Made by a program: the position numbers and the translations under genes | The notes under the pieces: model-generated | The model's input: the letters and a program-made list of their open reading frames with translations, nothing else | Database searches by the model: none | Told to the model about the DNA's origin: nothing | Part shown: in pieces, positions 10,246 to 21,594 of the stretch | Numbering within the stretch: position 1 is the stretch's first letter | How the letters are laid out: each line of letters opens with the position of its first letter | Source: Pegoplata infirma | Lineage: Eukaryota; Arthropoda; Insecta; Diptera; Anthomyiidae | NCBI GenBank assembly: GCA_963921195.1 | Contig: OY992536.1 | Coordinates: 242,642,023 to 242,706,022, forward strand | Length of the DNA: 64,000 bases | Direction of reading: 5' to 3'

Positions 10246-10701
10246 CACTCAAAATATTTTGTAAGTAAATTCAACTGAAAAAACGTTTAAAACAATCGTT
10301 TTTCCTTTTAAAAAACGGACTACTTATATTTCAGTTGAAACAACATACTTTTTCAGTTATTTTTAAACGTTAATAAATGACTTGACATTCTGTAAAACCA
10401 GACGATATTTCAGTTATTTTAACTGTTTAAAATTTTTTATTTTGTGAAGTAAAAATAAAATTTTTTGAATAAGAAACTACAAAAACCGTACTTCTGTAAA
10501 ATTATACGGTATAATCAGTCACAAATAATTTAACTGATAAAAATATTTTTCCGTTACTTTTGTAGTTTATTATAATAACAACTGTATAAATCGTTCAATA
10601 TTTTATTTTTATTGAAAAACAAACGATAAAACGTTTAAAACAACTTTAACTAAAAACTTTTTGAATAACCGTTAATAGTTACTGTAATACTTTTCTAGGT
10701 G
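10246..10701. mobile_element. 456-bp TA-flanked TIR element, CACTCAAAAT end
   Basis: TA at 10244-10245 and 10702-10703 flank CACTCAAAATATTTTG at the left and AAAAGTATTACAG/CACCTAG-type complement at the right. The interior is repeated CGTTTAAAAC and TAACTG palindromic motifs. It belongs to the same broad CACTC family as 47683-49343. No coding frame. Confidence 0.6.
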
Positions 10702-10703
10702 TA

Positions 10704-11597
10704 TACAATGTTAACACTTAATAGTAGTAGTAATAGTAGGAAACTGATCTTATTTTTATTAGGGCGAATAGAACAAACATGCTTTTTTTTCCTACGTGGT
10801 TCGCGATGACATTTATGCCATTAAATGTCTCCCAAAATAAAAGCTTCCATTTAAAAAACTAAATGCCTCCCTAATGTAGCTGTGGTATGAAATTCATATG
10901 CATGCATACTCACACATACAAGAATGCATAAATAAAAAAAAATATATAAACTAACAAACACAGGCACATGATATCATTTCATGGTTTCTTATTCACCGAA
11001 AACAAACACATACAAATAATATTATGTTGCTGTATTTGTGGCGACAGAAGTAGCACTGTCTTAACTTACCAGGAATAAAATTAAAAAAAAAATCGGCAAC
11101 ATTTTTTTTGTTGGTTATATGCGATCAAGAAAGGCACGTTCATAAAATTCGGAGCAAATATTCAGATTAAAAAACTTTACAGCAAGAAACTTTATTTAAA
11201 AAAATTTTAAATATTTTGTGAAAAAATTTATATAAAAAATGGTAGAGAAATTAATTAAAAAAAAAAGAATTTTTAAAAAACAATAACTCAGCAGAAACAA
11301 TAATTTTTTGGGAGTTTTAAACTCGGCTGTGCCGAATCTTCTCAAAAATGTAAAAAAGATTTCATGGGTGTTTGGGGGATGTTTATGGGCAGCGTTTGGG
11401 AACCCTTTCCTCTTGCGATGTGGCAAGAGCTATTTTATAATTATTTAAGCAATTTTTTATATCCACGCCCACAAAAGTGGGGCGGGTAAACCAAAATAAT
11501 TACATTTTTTAGTACTGGGTCCAAGTGCATGACTTTAAACATAAAAAAAAAAAAATTTTAGAGGTTGGGTTTGTTATTCGATGCGAATGTTTAACTT
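10704..11597. other. No gene; unique A/T-rich DNA
   Basis: Fly-like non-coding sequence with CATATGCATGCATACTCACACATACA simple tracts is followed by A-rich stretches. A small minus frame at 11196-11426 has no recognisable motif. Confidence 0.4.
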
Positions 11598-11862
11598 AAT
11601 TCCGTTTAAGAAATATGTCTTAAAACAATTTTTTTTTCCTATATTGAGGGAAAATTCTTTGGCGGTAAGAATTTCTTCCATGTATTAGGGAATTCCATTT
11701 AAGGAAAATTATGGACTATTTAACAGTACATGAACTAAAATTTTTTCCTAACAGTTAAGAAAATTTCCCACCTTTTAGTTAAATTTAGCTAAATTGTGGG
11801 AAAATATATAAACTATTTTGAAGAAAATTTTTCCAAAGCTTAAATTAAGACTTTTTTGAGTG
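11598..11862. mobile_element. Right-end fragment of a TA-flanked element
   Basis: It ends TTTTTTGAGTG followed by TA. Interior phrases such as TTAAGAAATATGTCTTAAAA and GCGGTAAGAATTT recur at 63740-63830, which shows a dispersed family. No left terminus is visible. Confidence 0.5.
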
Positions 11863-11864
11863 TA

Positions 11865-13042
11865 TTAAAATTCATAACAATTTTGTAATTTGCTTGTAGT
11901 TTCTTGTTTCATCATTGCGCATGAATAGCAAATATTTGGGAAAATATTACTCATACGCTATGTTGAAACAAGAAAATACGAGAAATTTGTCTTGTTATAT
12001 ATAGTATATCATATACGGTTTTCGACATATCGCTATTTGAAATTTGCACAAAAAATGGCCTTGCATAGAGCTTGATACGAACTTTCATTCAAAATATATT
12101 TTTCGGTGAATCCGATCACTTTAATCCGTGGCTTTAGATTAAAGTTTTGTGTTTTTGGAAAATTTTCACCATTGAAAAAATTTAAAATAATAAAAATATA
12201 TGTTGCGGTATAATATTTTGATTAACTTTGTCATTTTGAATACATCTATCAAAAATTTCCCTAATTGGCCGAACGGTTTTCGAGATATCGCCACTTGAAA
12301 CTTGCCAAAAAATTACCTAAAACTACGGTTTTTTCTATGTTCAAGAAATTAAAAAAAAACCTATAAGTTTTTTCTTTGACCATGTCAGAAAACTAGAAAC
12401 AAACTTTAATTTAAGTTGCGTCAAATCAGAAAAGCTTAATTCATAGAACCCTTCGATCAAAGTTTTGAATTTTCCAAAGTTTTCAAAAAATGTTGATCGA
12501 TGGGCCCAACGGGTTTAAATGGTTTCTTGAACGTATGAAATACTTGGCATTTTTTGAAAATTTCAAATAGCATTATCTCGAAAACCGTTCGACCTATTTC
12601 AACGGATTTTAAATTTTTTGGATGCGCTGAACGCGCATTATGAGATTTTCATTTAAAAAAAAATCTCATTCAAATTGTTCAAAAATATTAATTTTTTTTA
12701 TTGAATCTACCACTTTCTTATATAGCGTACAACAATTCTTAACCAACTTGTGAAGTTTTTGGTCTGTAAATTCCATCTCTAAATGTCATGAGAAAAATAT
12801 AAACACATCCATACCTAAAGACATACAAAAACGACTTACATATATGTATAAAATATAAACGCGCGGCAGGATGCTACTGTGAATCGTCACTAAATGTCAG
12901 CAAGTAAAAGATACTTTTATACGGTATAGTTAGTTGGAAAATTTTATCAACATTTTGGTGGCAATAGTAAAAAAAAAACAAAAACAACAATAAAAAAAAA
13001 ACAATTCTAAAGAGTTTTCCTCTAAGAAAAATAAAAATGTGT
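11865..13042. other. Degenerate repeats then unique DNA
   Basis: 11876-11990 is a copy of the foldback core (TTTGCTTG, ACTCATACGCTATGTTGAAACAAG). From 12010 to 12640 the motif GTTTTCGAGATATCGC recurs with about 250-bp spacing. Related text occurs at 24.9-25.1 and 63.2-63.6 kb. From 12.72 kb the sequence is unique fly-like DNA with CATATATGTATA tracts. Confidence 0.45.
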
Positions 13043-13828
13043 TACATTAGAGTGGCATTTTTTTTCTATGGCAAACATTTTTTTCTTCCGATCTTGAATT
13101 TCCTGTAAATTTTTAATTCTACTACTTACGTGTAAAAATTATGTGGTATAAATTAAATCATTAAAGTTTTAAGCTAAATTCTATAATTTTAACCTGTGGC
13201 TCTTTTTACAAAATTTCCACCAAAATTTTAAATATAAAAAAAAATCTATTGACTATGTAATATGTGAGAAATGCATTTTGTATGTGGGGCATTCCAGGCC
13301 AAATCACTCACATTTACACCCGACCCCTTTCGATTTATTTTATTTTTGGATATTTTTTAGTACTTATTAAATGCAACTTCGGCACAAATTTTATGCCATT
13401 TATTCTAAGATAGTGTTGAGTAATCAATTTTTCGAAATGGCGATTTTCTCAAAAAAATTAAAAAATTTATATTTTTAATTAATTTTGACCAGTAAAAAAT
13501 ATTGATATATTAAAAAAAGTTGGACAACGTTTTGTTGGTATTTAAATGTAGTCTTAGAAAAAAATATGAAAAATTTATTCGAAGTAATTATCACTTATTT
13601 TTTGACGTTTGAAAATTAAGTCGACTTTAAAAAAGTCCGAAACCTTCGATTTTTTTGTAAAAAACTTTAAAAATTCTACTCTACATTACGCAACTATTAA
13701 GCCATAACTCGAGATATGATCACAATTCTTTCTATTTTTTTTTTTTCAAATTTTTAAAATTGCACCTTGCACAGAGACAGAAAATAGTCTCTGATTTATT
13801 TTATATGGTGCTCCAAAAAAATTAAATT

Positions 13829-14541
13829 CCCAGGAAAATTTTTCAGAACCGATTCCGATAACACTTGTTCTAGAACAGGGTCTTCGGTAATCAAACACTA
13901 TTACACTTTAATTATTCAGAACAAGTTAAGTGAATATTATTGTGAAGCTTGTTCTATGCAATCTAAATTTCAAAACATTTTGGTTCTCAGGAATTAAAAA
14001 AAAATTATGTGTCAAAAAAATTAAAAAATAAATATAATTTTTTTTGTTTTCACCAAGAAAAAACACGAAATTTTATGAAAATATCAGGATATAATCGTGA
14101 AAATTGTTGATACGAAGGTAAGTAAATTAAATTTTGATTGTCTGGGTCTGGACAAATACTAATATAATAAATTTTTTCATTTTTGTTTGCAGAAAATCCC
14201 TGTTCTGGTGTATCTTTATTGCAAGGCCCAAAATGCAATTTTGGAGGCGAAAAAGGATGTTATCGTTACGTTAAAAAAAATTAATATTCGATGTCATATA
14301 TTTTTTTTAATAAATTAATGCAATTCAAAATATTTCTTTAATTCTCATTTCTGTTCTAAATTTGACTTCTAGAACCGATTCCGAAGAACAAAAATGTGTT
14401 CCAATTTTGCTTACAAACACCTGTTGCTTTTGGGACAATCCCTTTGTAAAAAGAATCGGTGTTGCACAAGAATTAGAACATGTTCTAGGGAAGTATAAGT
14501 TGTTCCACAATCGGTTCTTTGCAACCGAAAATTTTGCTGGG
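13829..14541. mobile_element. CCCAGG/GCTGGG TIR element, copy 1, carrying an intron-like unit
   Basis: It starts CCCAGGAAAATTTTTCAG and AACCGATTCCG, and ends CAACCGAAAATTTTGCTGGG, with TT on both sides. Copy 2 at 14952-15631 is close to identical along most of its length. It also contains a GTAAGT...TTTGCAG intron-like segment (14118-14192). Several GAACAAG/CTTGTTC and GGTTCT motifs are scattered through the subterminal parts. Confidence 0.72.
14075..14255 (+). pseudogene. Intron-containing gene fragment inside CCCAGG copy 1
   Basis: Codons QDIIVKIVDTK run to a consensus donor GTAAGT at 14118. The 75-base intron has a CTAAT branch-like motif, a pyrimidine tract and TTTGCAG at 14186-14192. 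The frame then continues KIPVLVYLYCKAQNAILEA, KKDVIVTL and on to a stop. An in-frame TGA sits just upstream of QDIIVK. Copy 2 keeps the same splice signals and the same open frame across the junction. This suggests an exon-intron-exon piece captured by, or ancestral to, the element. I do not recognise the protein. Confidence 0.42.
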
Positions 14542-14951
14542 TTGGCAAATACTGACCCTAACTTAACCTAGATATATTCATTTGGAGGTAAAATATGTCT
14601 CACAAAAATTAAGGACGATCGGGCATGGGTAAGGCGTTCAGCATGGTCCTTGAATTTTAAAAAACGGGTTACAAGGAAAAATATGTTTTTTTTTTCTGTT
14701 TTCGCAATTTTTTTGGTATTTTAAGTTAAGTTTAAATTCAAGTAAAATGCCTTTCTAATAAGGTACTAAAAACTAAAATCGTCAGAAATCAGCCAAGTTA
14801 ACACAACTTCCCCAGGCATCTAGCGTGTGTCATACCACTTGATTAAAGAAAACGAGTCCCATTTTTTAAATTTATTGAAATTATCTACTGTAATTACATT
14901 TTTTCCTTATTCATGTTTCAGTCTATTTTTTTTTTTTTTTGGTTTTTCCAT

Positions 14952-15631
14952 CCCAGGAAAATTTTTCAGAACCGATTCTGACAACACTTGTTCTAGAACA
15001 GGTTCTTCGGTAATCATACACTATTACAGTTTATTTATTCAGAACAAGTTAAGTGAAAATTGTTGTGAAACATGTTCTCTGCAATCAAAGTTTCATTACA
15101 TTTTGGTTCTCAGGAATTGAAAAAAAATTATGTGTCAAAAAAATTCAAAAATAAAATCATTTCTTTTTTTGTTAACCAAGGAAAAACACGAAAGTCTCTT
15201 AAATTATCAGGATATAATCGTGAAAAGTGTTAATAAAGAGGTGAGTAAGTTAAATTTTCATTGTATGGGTAGGGTCAAATACTAATAATATTATGTTTTT
15301 TAATTTTAGTTTGCAGAAAATATATGTTCTGGTTTGTCATTATTGTAAGGCCCAAAATGCAATTTTGGAGGCGCAAACGGATATATGTGTGTTAAGAACT
15401 GTGAATACTTCATGTCAGATATGATTGTATTTATCTTTTTATAATAAATTAATGCAATTCAAAATATTTCTTTAATTCTCATTTCAGTTCCAAATTTTGC
15501 TTACAAACACCTGTTGCTTTTGGGACAATCCCTATGTAAAAAGAATCGGTGTTGCACAAGAATTAGAACAGGTTCTAGGGAAGTATAAGTTGTTCTACAA
15601 TCGGTTCTTTGCAACCGAAAATTTTGCTGGG
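14952..15631. mobile_element. CCCAGG/GCTGGG TIR element, copy 2
   Basis: This 680-bp copy has ends CCCAGGAAAATTTTTCAG and CCGAAAATTTTGCTGGG, and AT on both sides (14950-14951 and 15632-15633). It is similar to copy 1 throughout, but lacks about 30 bases before the TTTTGCTTACAAACACCTG segment. It lies at the centre of the giant inverted repeat and in direct orientation with copy 1. Confidence 0.75.
15186..15423 (+). pseudogene. Intron-containing gene fragment inside CCCAGG copy 2
   Basis: The frame TKEKHESLLNYQDIIVKSV then NKE runs into a donor GTGAGT at 15241. The 76-base intron ends TTTGCAG at 15316. The frame resumes KIYVLVCHYCKAQNAILEA and QTDICVLRTVNTSCQI before TGA at about 15421. Conservation with copy 1 on both sides of the intron, and of the splice sites themselves, is the main support. 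The product is unknown. Confidence 0.42.
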
Positions 15632-15677
15632 ATATTTAAAAAAAAAATAAAAAAATTTTAAAATAGAGATTTCAAGC

Positions 15678-15791
15678 CCCTTATTCATATTCAAATTTGA
15701 ATACTTTTTAACAGGTTTATAAAACAGATTTCCATACAAAATTCGTTTTATAAACCTGTTATAAGTTTGTTAATTTCAATATGAATAAGGG
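15678..15791. mobile_element. 114-bp hairpin MITE, CCCTTATTCATATT ends
   Basis: CCCTTATTCATATTCAAA...AACAGGTTTATAAAAC is the inverse of GTTTTATAAACCTGTT...AATATGAATAAGGG, leaving a loop of only about 20 bases. No target duplication is obvious. Confidence 0.7.
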
Positions 15792-15900
15792 ACCAAAAGG
15801 GTGTTGAAAATGCAGGCATTTTTAGCATTAATTTAAAACATGTTTGCAAAACACAATATGAAAAATACTTGTCATCTAATTACATTTGAACTTGAGGTAT

Positions 15901-16586
15901 AACAAGTAGAAAAGTTAAATTCGACTTGGCCGAATCTATGAATACCCTCCACAATGTCCATTTTAAGTGATAGTAAATTTTCTAACGTGAAAAAAATAAC
16001 AGTTTTGATTAGAAATATTTTATTTTGTGTAAAAATAATTTTTTTTAGTAATTTTTGAAAAAAAAAATAAAAAATTTACAAATTTTTTTTTTTAGTGTAA
16101 ATTTTTTTTTGAGTGTAAAATTTTTTTCGAGTGAATTTTTTTTTTTGTTTTGGTATACAAATATTTTTGAGTGACAAAAATACGTTGTAAAATATTTTTG
16201 TGACTTACCAATGTTTTTAAAACAGGTTTAACGGGTTTTCAACACGTGAATTTAAGGTGAAGCTAATCTGAAATTCACGATTTTGCTAATAACTTTTGAA
16301 CCACTGGACCGATTTGGGTAAAATTCAATAAGGATTAGGCAGGAGGAACGACAAATATATACGCTAAGCTTCAGCATCCTCAGAATTGCTTTTCGAACGT
16401 TATAGTGCTTTTTATCTCATAAATTCAAGAAAAACCCTTGCCGAAATTCAGTCTTTTGCTCATAACTTTTGAACCACTGGACCGATTTCGCTGGATTGCA
16501 ATACCAACCTGACCAGGTAAATGCCCAATAGATATGCCAAACTTCAGGAGCCTCCGTAAAGTCTTTCAAAAGTTAGCGTGTTTTCA

Positions 16587-16620
<34 letters not shown>

Positions 16621-16802
16621 GGACAGACGGACGGACGGACGGACGGACGGACGGACATCGCTAGATCGCTAGAGAGTCTAAAAATCGATCGAGGATCATG
16701 AATATATATACTTTATGGGGTCCTAGACCAATATTTCGAGGTGTTACAAACGGAATGACAAACTTATATATACCCTCTCTCACTAGAGTGGAGGGTATAA
16801 AA
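15901..16802 (-). mobile_element. GTCY (mini-me / HINE-like) element, reverse orientation
   Basis: In reverse it starts ATACCCTCCACTCTAGTG and carries TTTGTCATTCCGTTTGTAAC, CCTCGAAATATTGGTCTAGG, GGACCCCATAAAGTATATA and a TGATCCTCGATCGATTTT stretch. A (GTCY)n array follows, then two copies of an AACTTTTGAACCACTGGACC segment. It ends with the small hairpin TTCGGCCAAGTCGAA before TTAACTTTTCTACTTGTT. Inverted subterminal ATACCCTCCAC and GTGGAGGGTAT plus a 3' hairpin match Helentron-type non-autonomous elements. The closest copy in the window is 55841-56832. Confidence 0.8.
16588..16656. repeat. (GTCY)n microsatellite
   Basis: About seventeen tetramers of CAGA then CGGA lie inside the element 15901-16802, at the position where all copies of this family carry a GTCY array. 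Confidence 0.95.
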
Positions 16803-17493
16803 AAGTGTTATTACAGTAGAAAATTTCAATAAATTTAAAAAATCGGATTGTATTGCTTAATCAAGTGGTCTGCCACACGTTAGATGCCTGAGGAAGTTGT
16901 AATAATATTTTCCACCGATTTTAGTTTTTAGTATCTTATTAGAGAGGCATTTCACTCCGTATTGTAATTCTGTAACCACTTGAAATTAAACTTAACTGAA
17001 AATACAAAAAAAAAATTGCGAAAACAGAAAAAAAAAATCATATTTTTCCTTGTAATCCGTTTTTTAAAATTCAAGGACCATGCGGAAAGCCTTTTCCATG
17101 TCCAATCGTTCTTAATTTTTGTGCGACATATTTTTATCTCCAAATGGATATATCTAGGGTAAGTTAGGGTCAGTATCTACTAGGGTGATCAATTATTCGA
17201 TTTTTTTCAAAAACCGGTTTTCGAATAGTTCGAAAATCATAATTTAAAAAAAAACCGGTTTCGGTTTTTTAAATTGACAAAAAACCGGTTGAACCGGTTT
17301 TTCCGGTTTTTTGCTAAATCAGGTAAACAATGACGACCACGGCCATTATAAAGCAGAGATTGTAAAAAAAATCGGTCTACACTATTTCAAATTCTTGTTC
17401 AAAAAATACAAATTGTATTTAAGAAATTTCCAATTATATTTAAAAAATTTCTAAATATGTTTTAGAATTTCACTTATTTCAAAATGTTCTAAT

Positions 17494-19079
17494 CAAACCT
17501 GTAAAATACTTAAGTATTTATTTACTTATATTAATTTTTTTCAAGTATTTTTATATTTATACTTGAACATTTCAAGTATAAGTATTTTTAACTTACTTGA
17601 AAATATATTTAAGTAAGTAAAAAAATACTTGTACTTGAAATATTCAAGTACAAATATTTTGTATTTACTTGACGAAAAGTTCAAGTAAGTAAGTATATTT
17701 TTACTTGCAACAATATTTGTTGAAATAAAATACTTAAACACAAATTTGTTTAAGTAAAATAAATAGAAAATTTTCTTAAAGTGAAAAATAACAACAAAAT
17801 GTTTTAAAATTAAATTTGTAAACAAAAATGTTTCCAAATAAAATATTTAAGCAACATGTTTACAAACAAAAATTTTGTGAAATTTAGAAATAGATCTCTT
17901 TTGTTCATCAACCACTAATTAGGCGGGAATAAAATGACACTATAACCTAAAGGATCTCATGAAAAGTATAAAAGCACCACTCATTTTGTACAAACAAAAA
18001 ACAAAAGATCCCGCAGCATAATTAACATCTCCGCTAACCCCATCCAAAATTGACCCATTTTCGGGCCGACAATCAACTTAAACCCACTGGGAAAAACGCA
18101 CTCCCCGATGAGCCTATAAAAGCTTATGCAGATGATCAATCATTTTAGTAGTTAAGACCGTGCGGCTTTTTATTAGCGCTCGTTTTTAGACGTGGCAGCA
18201 AAAATGGCAAAAATCATATTTGTGAAAATTTTTAGCAGGGAATTGGGGTGGGTATGTTTTAGAAAAAAGGTTGGTGGCAAAAATGAAGGTAGGTATTACA
18301 TTTTACCCCTCTAAAAGGCACCATGAAAGCGGTAGGAGCAGATCTAATAAAATAAGTTTATAGAAAACAACAAAATTGTACGGGGACCTCCTTAAGTATT
18401 GAAGATAGAGGGTTGGTTTGTTGTGACAAACCCTCCAGAAATTCGAGATTGGTCATACAATCGATTTCCCTGGGGGCATCCTTGAGACAGAGCGATGGAA
18501 CCTATTAACGAGTGGAGATAGGGAGTAGGTTTGTTCAGTAAAAATGCTTTGATGTAACAAATAATGGATGTTGGTCTTGCATTTCTCCCCTCTAGGAGCC
18601 ACTCTGTGACAATTGTGGGATTCATATTCGTGTTTTTTAATCCTTCGCCTTTTTCTCCAATTAGATGTCATATGCATAATGTATGCAGTTGTTGCAGGCT
18701 CTTTTAAAAACGCGATCAGAAATTAAAAAATAAAGAAAATCACAAAGAAAACTAATAGTAAATATGAAAAAAATTGAATTTATTTTTTTTTTTTTTGACA
18801 ATCTCATAAAAGCAATATTTATGTTCATTATTTCCAAAAATTGTTGCTCAATTTTTTTATTTGAACAAAATGTTTATCAAGTATTTTACTTGATCAAATT
18901 TTGTTTCAAGTAAAAAATACTTGAAAATACTTTTACTTGAAAATTTCAAGTACAAGTATATTTTTACTTACTTGAAAAGTTATTCAAGTAAGTAAAAAAT
19001 ATTTATACTGGAATATTTAAAGTACAAATATTTGTATACTTACTTGAAAATACTTGAATTCAATTTTTTTACAGGTTTG
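17494..19079. mobile_element. 1.6-kb TIR element, 8-bp TSD GTTCTAAT, nested in a hAT
   Basis: GTTCTAAT flanks both sides (17486-17493 and 19080-19087). The ends are CAAACCTGTAAAATACTT and TTTTTTTACAGGTTTG. Both arms consist of long tracts of TACTTGAA/TTCAAGTA palindromic repeats (17510-17760 and 18870-19065). The less A+T-rich core 17930-18640 includes A/B satellite units (18235-18625). The duplication length suggests hAT-type integration. Confidence 0.75.
18235..18625. repeat. A/B satellite units in the core of the 17494-19079 element
   Basis: Successive blocks begin GGGTGGGTATGTTTTAG, then GGGGACCTCCTTAAG...GATAGAGGGTTGG, then AACGAGTGGAGATAGGG. These match the alternating A and B monomers at 33065-34930 and 44490-45440, including GGAGATAGGG, CCCCTCTAA and GCGGTAGGAGC motifs. 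Two minus-strand frames here are fortuitous. Confidence 0.65.
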
Positions 19080-20659
19080 GTTCTAATTATATTTCAGAAA
19101 TTTTCATTTATATTTCTAAATTTACATTAATGTTTCAAAAATTTTCAATTGTATTTCAGAGGGCCTATTTGTACAAATTGCAATGCAAATGAAAATTTCT
19201 GAAATACAAAGAGAAATTTCTGAAAACCATGTAGAAAATTTTGAAACGTAAACGAAAAATTTTGAAAAAATGGAATTTTCTAAAAAGCATTTCATCGGTG
19301 CTCTGACCAAAACCGCTATGTGTATTTGAAATTTTTTTTGAGGAGACTTTAGAACAGCTTAAGTTGGTCATTTCGGAGTGCTTTAAAATAATATTTCGGA
19401 CATAAATATATGAATAATATTGCAAATTTCCAATTTCCATAAATTTGACTCAAAAAGAAGCGCAAAAGTACCAAATTCAGGTGTTCTTAAAGTCTCTTCA
19501 ATAAACTCTGAAATACACATAGCGGTTTCGATTTGGAAATCTTCGAAACACAAAAGAAAATTTTTAAATACAAATGCAATTTTGTGAAAAGCCTTTAGAA
19601 AATTTTTAAATACAATTGAAAATTTATGAAAAGTATTTAGAAATTTTTTTAATTGTAAATGGAAACTGTTCTACTCCAACTTTTTTATTTCTAAACAAAA
19701 TAAAAATTTTGATCGTCGACAAAAATGTTCACTAAAAATTAGTTTACTAATTTTTTTCATACGTAAAAATTTGATACATCCAAAAATAATTTTACTCAAA
19801 TTAAAAGTTATTCCAAATGGTTGGAAATGTCAAGGGTCAAGGGCAAAGTCGAAATTATTTATTTGCTTGTTTTGCGTTCAAATCTTTTTTTGTAACATCT
19901 TTTTAGTAATCAATATGCAATTAAAAGAAATATATCGAGATTAAGTGCTTTTAAAAGGTTGATTTAAAAAAAACGGATTACGACAGTGAAAAAACCGGTC
20001 TAACCGGTTCTCGAATAGTTAGGATTAAAAAAAAACCGACCGTTGCAATCCACAAAAAACCGGTTGAAACCGGTTTCGAAAAACCGGTCTAATCACCCTA
20101 GTATCTACCAATTAAATATTTAAAAAAAAAAAAAAATTGAAGGTTTCGGACTTTTTCAAAAAGTCGATTTCAATTTTTAAACGTTAAAAAATAAGTGATA
20201 ATTACTTCGAATCATTCTTTAATATTTTTTTTCTTAAAATACATTTAAATACCAACAAAACGTTGTCCAACTTTTTTTAATAAATCTCTATTTTTTACTG
20301 GTCAAAATTAATTGAAAATTTCAATTTTTTTTATTTTTTTGAAAAAATCGCCATTTTGAAAAATTGATTACTCAACACTATCTTGGAATAAAAGGCTGAA
20401 AATGGGTGTCCAAGTTGCATTTAACAAGTACTAAAACATATCCCCAGCCCATTAGATCTCATTTTTTTTCCTATTTTTAACCAATTTTTGTCACGTGTTT
20501 CCCTTATCCGATTTAGAATTGCCTGTGAAGTAAGTAAGTCGCACTTATAGCCCTTGTGCTCTAACTTTTTTTATAAATTTAAAAATATATGAAAAGAATG
20601 TTAGTTATATGTAAAAGGAAAACCACATTTTATTAAGAAAACATTAAATGGTTCTTTGT

Positions 20660-20830
20660 TTCAGTTTTTAGTCGCCATAATCAGATTCCATGACATCATC
20701 GGGCTCATCTTCATCTTCTTTAGGGCGTTCCGTCAAATCTAAAATTTAGCATTTCGTGCCGTAATACCTGCCGAACGATGGCCACGGAGTAGCTAACTGT
20801 GGGAAAATTTATAAAAAATTTGTGCAAGGT
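20660..20830 (-). pseudogene. Possible C-terminal coding scrap with acidic tail
   Basis: Minus-strand codons from about 20740 read DLTERPKEDEDEPDDVMES then DYGD and a stop at about 20671. The same frame upstream, across one stop codon, reads TPWPSFGRYYGTKC. The acidic tail and locally balanced base composition look like real former coding sequence, but I do not recognise the protein. Confidence 0.35.
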
Positions 20831-20984
20831 CATATTTAGTTTAGCCGGAAACCAGTGGTCAAAGTTAAAAAATTACGTTTTTGACCAAAGTTCATATCTG
20901 AATTATTTAACCGAATGTGGCTCAAAAATAAGGAAATTTGGGGTACTTTATTAGAAAAATATTTAAAAAATTCGAAAATAGTGA

Positions 20985-21440
20985 TTTGGTCCACAGATGC
21001 TGATTTTCAAACATAAAAAATATTTTTTAACTAAATTTGTCTTAAAAGTCGAAGAATGTTGAATATTTTTTGTGAAAAATATTAAAAAAAAATAAAAACA
21101 CGATTTTGGCCCAAAAATGCTGATCAGCATCTGTGGACCAAAATCTTTGATCAGCATTTTTGAACTAAAATTGTTTTTTTTTTTTTTTAATATTTTTAAG
21201 ATAGCATGCTCAACATTTTCAACATTTTGAGACCAATTTGAATAAAAAAAAAAATTTTTTTGTTCAAAAATCAGCATCTGTGGACCAACATTTTTTTGCA
21301 TTTTTTTTGCATTTTTTTTTGCTATTTTTCCTATTAAGTACGCAACAATTCCTAATTTTTGAGCCGGATTTGGTGAAGAAATTTGGATATGAATTTTGGT
21401 CGAAAAACGCAATTTTTTCAAACTTTGACCGCTGTTTACC
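20985..21440. repeat. Repeat with inverted and direct CAGCATCTGTGGACCAA motifs
   Basis: The motif occurs inverted near 20988 and direct near 21125 and 21272, in a background of A/T-rich units of about 140 bases. The same inverted-direct-direct arrangement is present at 53037-53330 inside another TIR element. Minus and plus frames over it are repeat shadows. Confidence 0.65.
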
Positions 21441-21536
21441 GACTTAAGAAGTTCTTGCTAAATTTTATTACTATTAATACACGAACTTCTCGAAATTCAA
21501 CCACTTTGTCCACGTGAAAAATTAAATTTTAATAAT

Positions 21537-21594
21537 TGCTTGGAGCACAAGGGGCTTAAGTGCTCATATACCCCTTGTGCTCCAAGCAAAACAG
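21537..21594. repeat. Hairpin TTGCTTGGAGCACAAGGGG
   Basis: TGCTTGGAGCACAAGGGG and CCCCTTGTGCTCCAAGCA are exact inverse copies separated by about 20 bases. Single CCTTGTGCTC-type copies lie at 20552, 21660 and 21748, so the motif is dispersed locally. Confidence 0.7.

Larger units (their letters stand above)
17181..20100. mobile_element. 2.9-kb hAT-like element, 8-bp TSD GTATCTAC
   Basis: GTATCTAC occurs at 17173-17180 and 20101-20108. The ends are TAGGGTGATCAATTATTCG and GGTCTAATCACCCTA. Subterminal AAAACCGGTTTTCGAATAG and AACCGGTTCTCGAATAG are inverted near-matches rich in CCGGTTT repeats. Eight-base duplication and TAGGGTG ends are typical of hAT elements. The left arm of the enclosing inverted repeat (around 14545-14570) provides the unoccupied counterpart. 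There is no transposase frame. A second 8-bp-TSD element sits inside at 17494-19079. Confidence 0.8.
13286..20440. mobile_element. Giant interrupted inverted repeat (foldback family GGGGCATTCCA)
   Basis: The left end GGGGCATTCCAGGCCAAATC matches the foldback family of 8304 and 32776. Left arm 13360-13650 is the inverse of 20120-20430; shared text includes TAGTACTTATTAAATGCAAC, TAGTGTTGAGTAATCAATTT and GTTGGACAACGTTTTG. Left arm 14542-14920 is the inverse of 16805-17180; shared text includes GACCCTAACTTAACCTAG and CCACTTGATTAAG. CCCAGG copy 1 interrupts the left arm and the hAT 17181-20100 interrupts the right arm. The centre holds CCCAGG copy 2, a hairpin MITE and a GTCY element. The right terminus is degraded. 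Confidence 0.7.

Noticed and set aside
14192..14285. Cysteine-containing alternative frame (NPCSG...GPKCNFGG) in the CCCAGG element
   Set aside because: With the visible donor site this frame meets a stop immediately upstream in both copies, and copy 2 has an internal stop, so the other frame is preferred.
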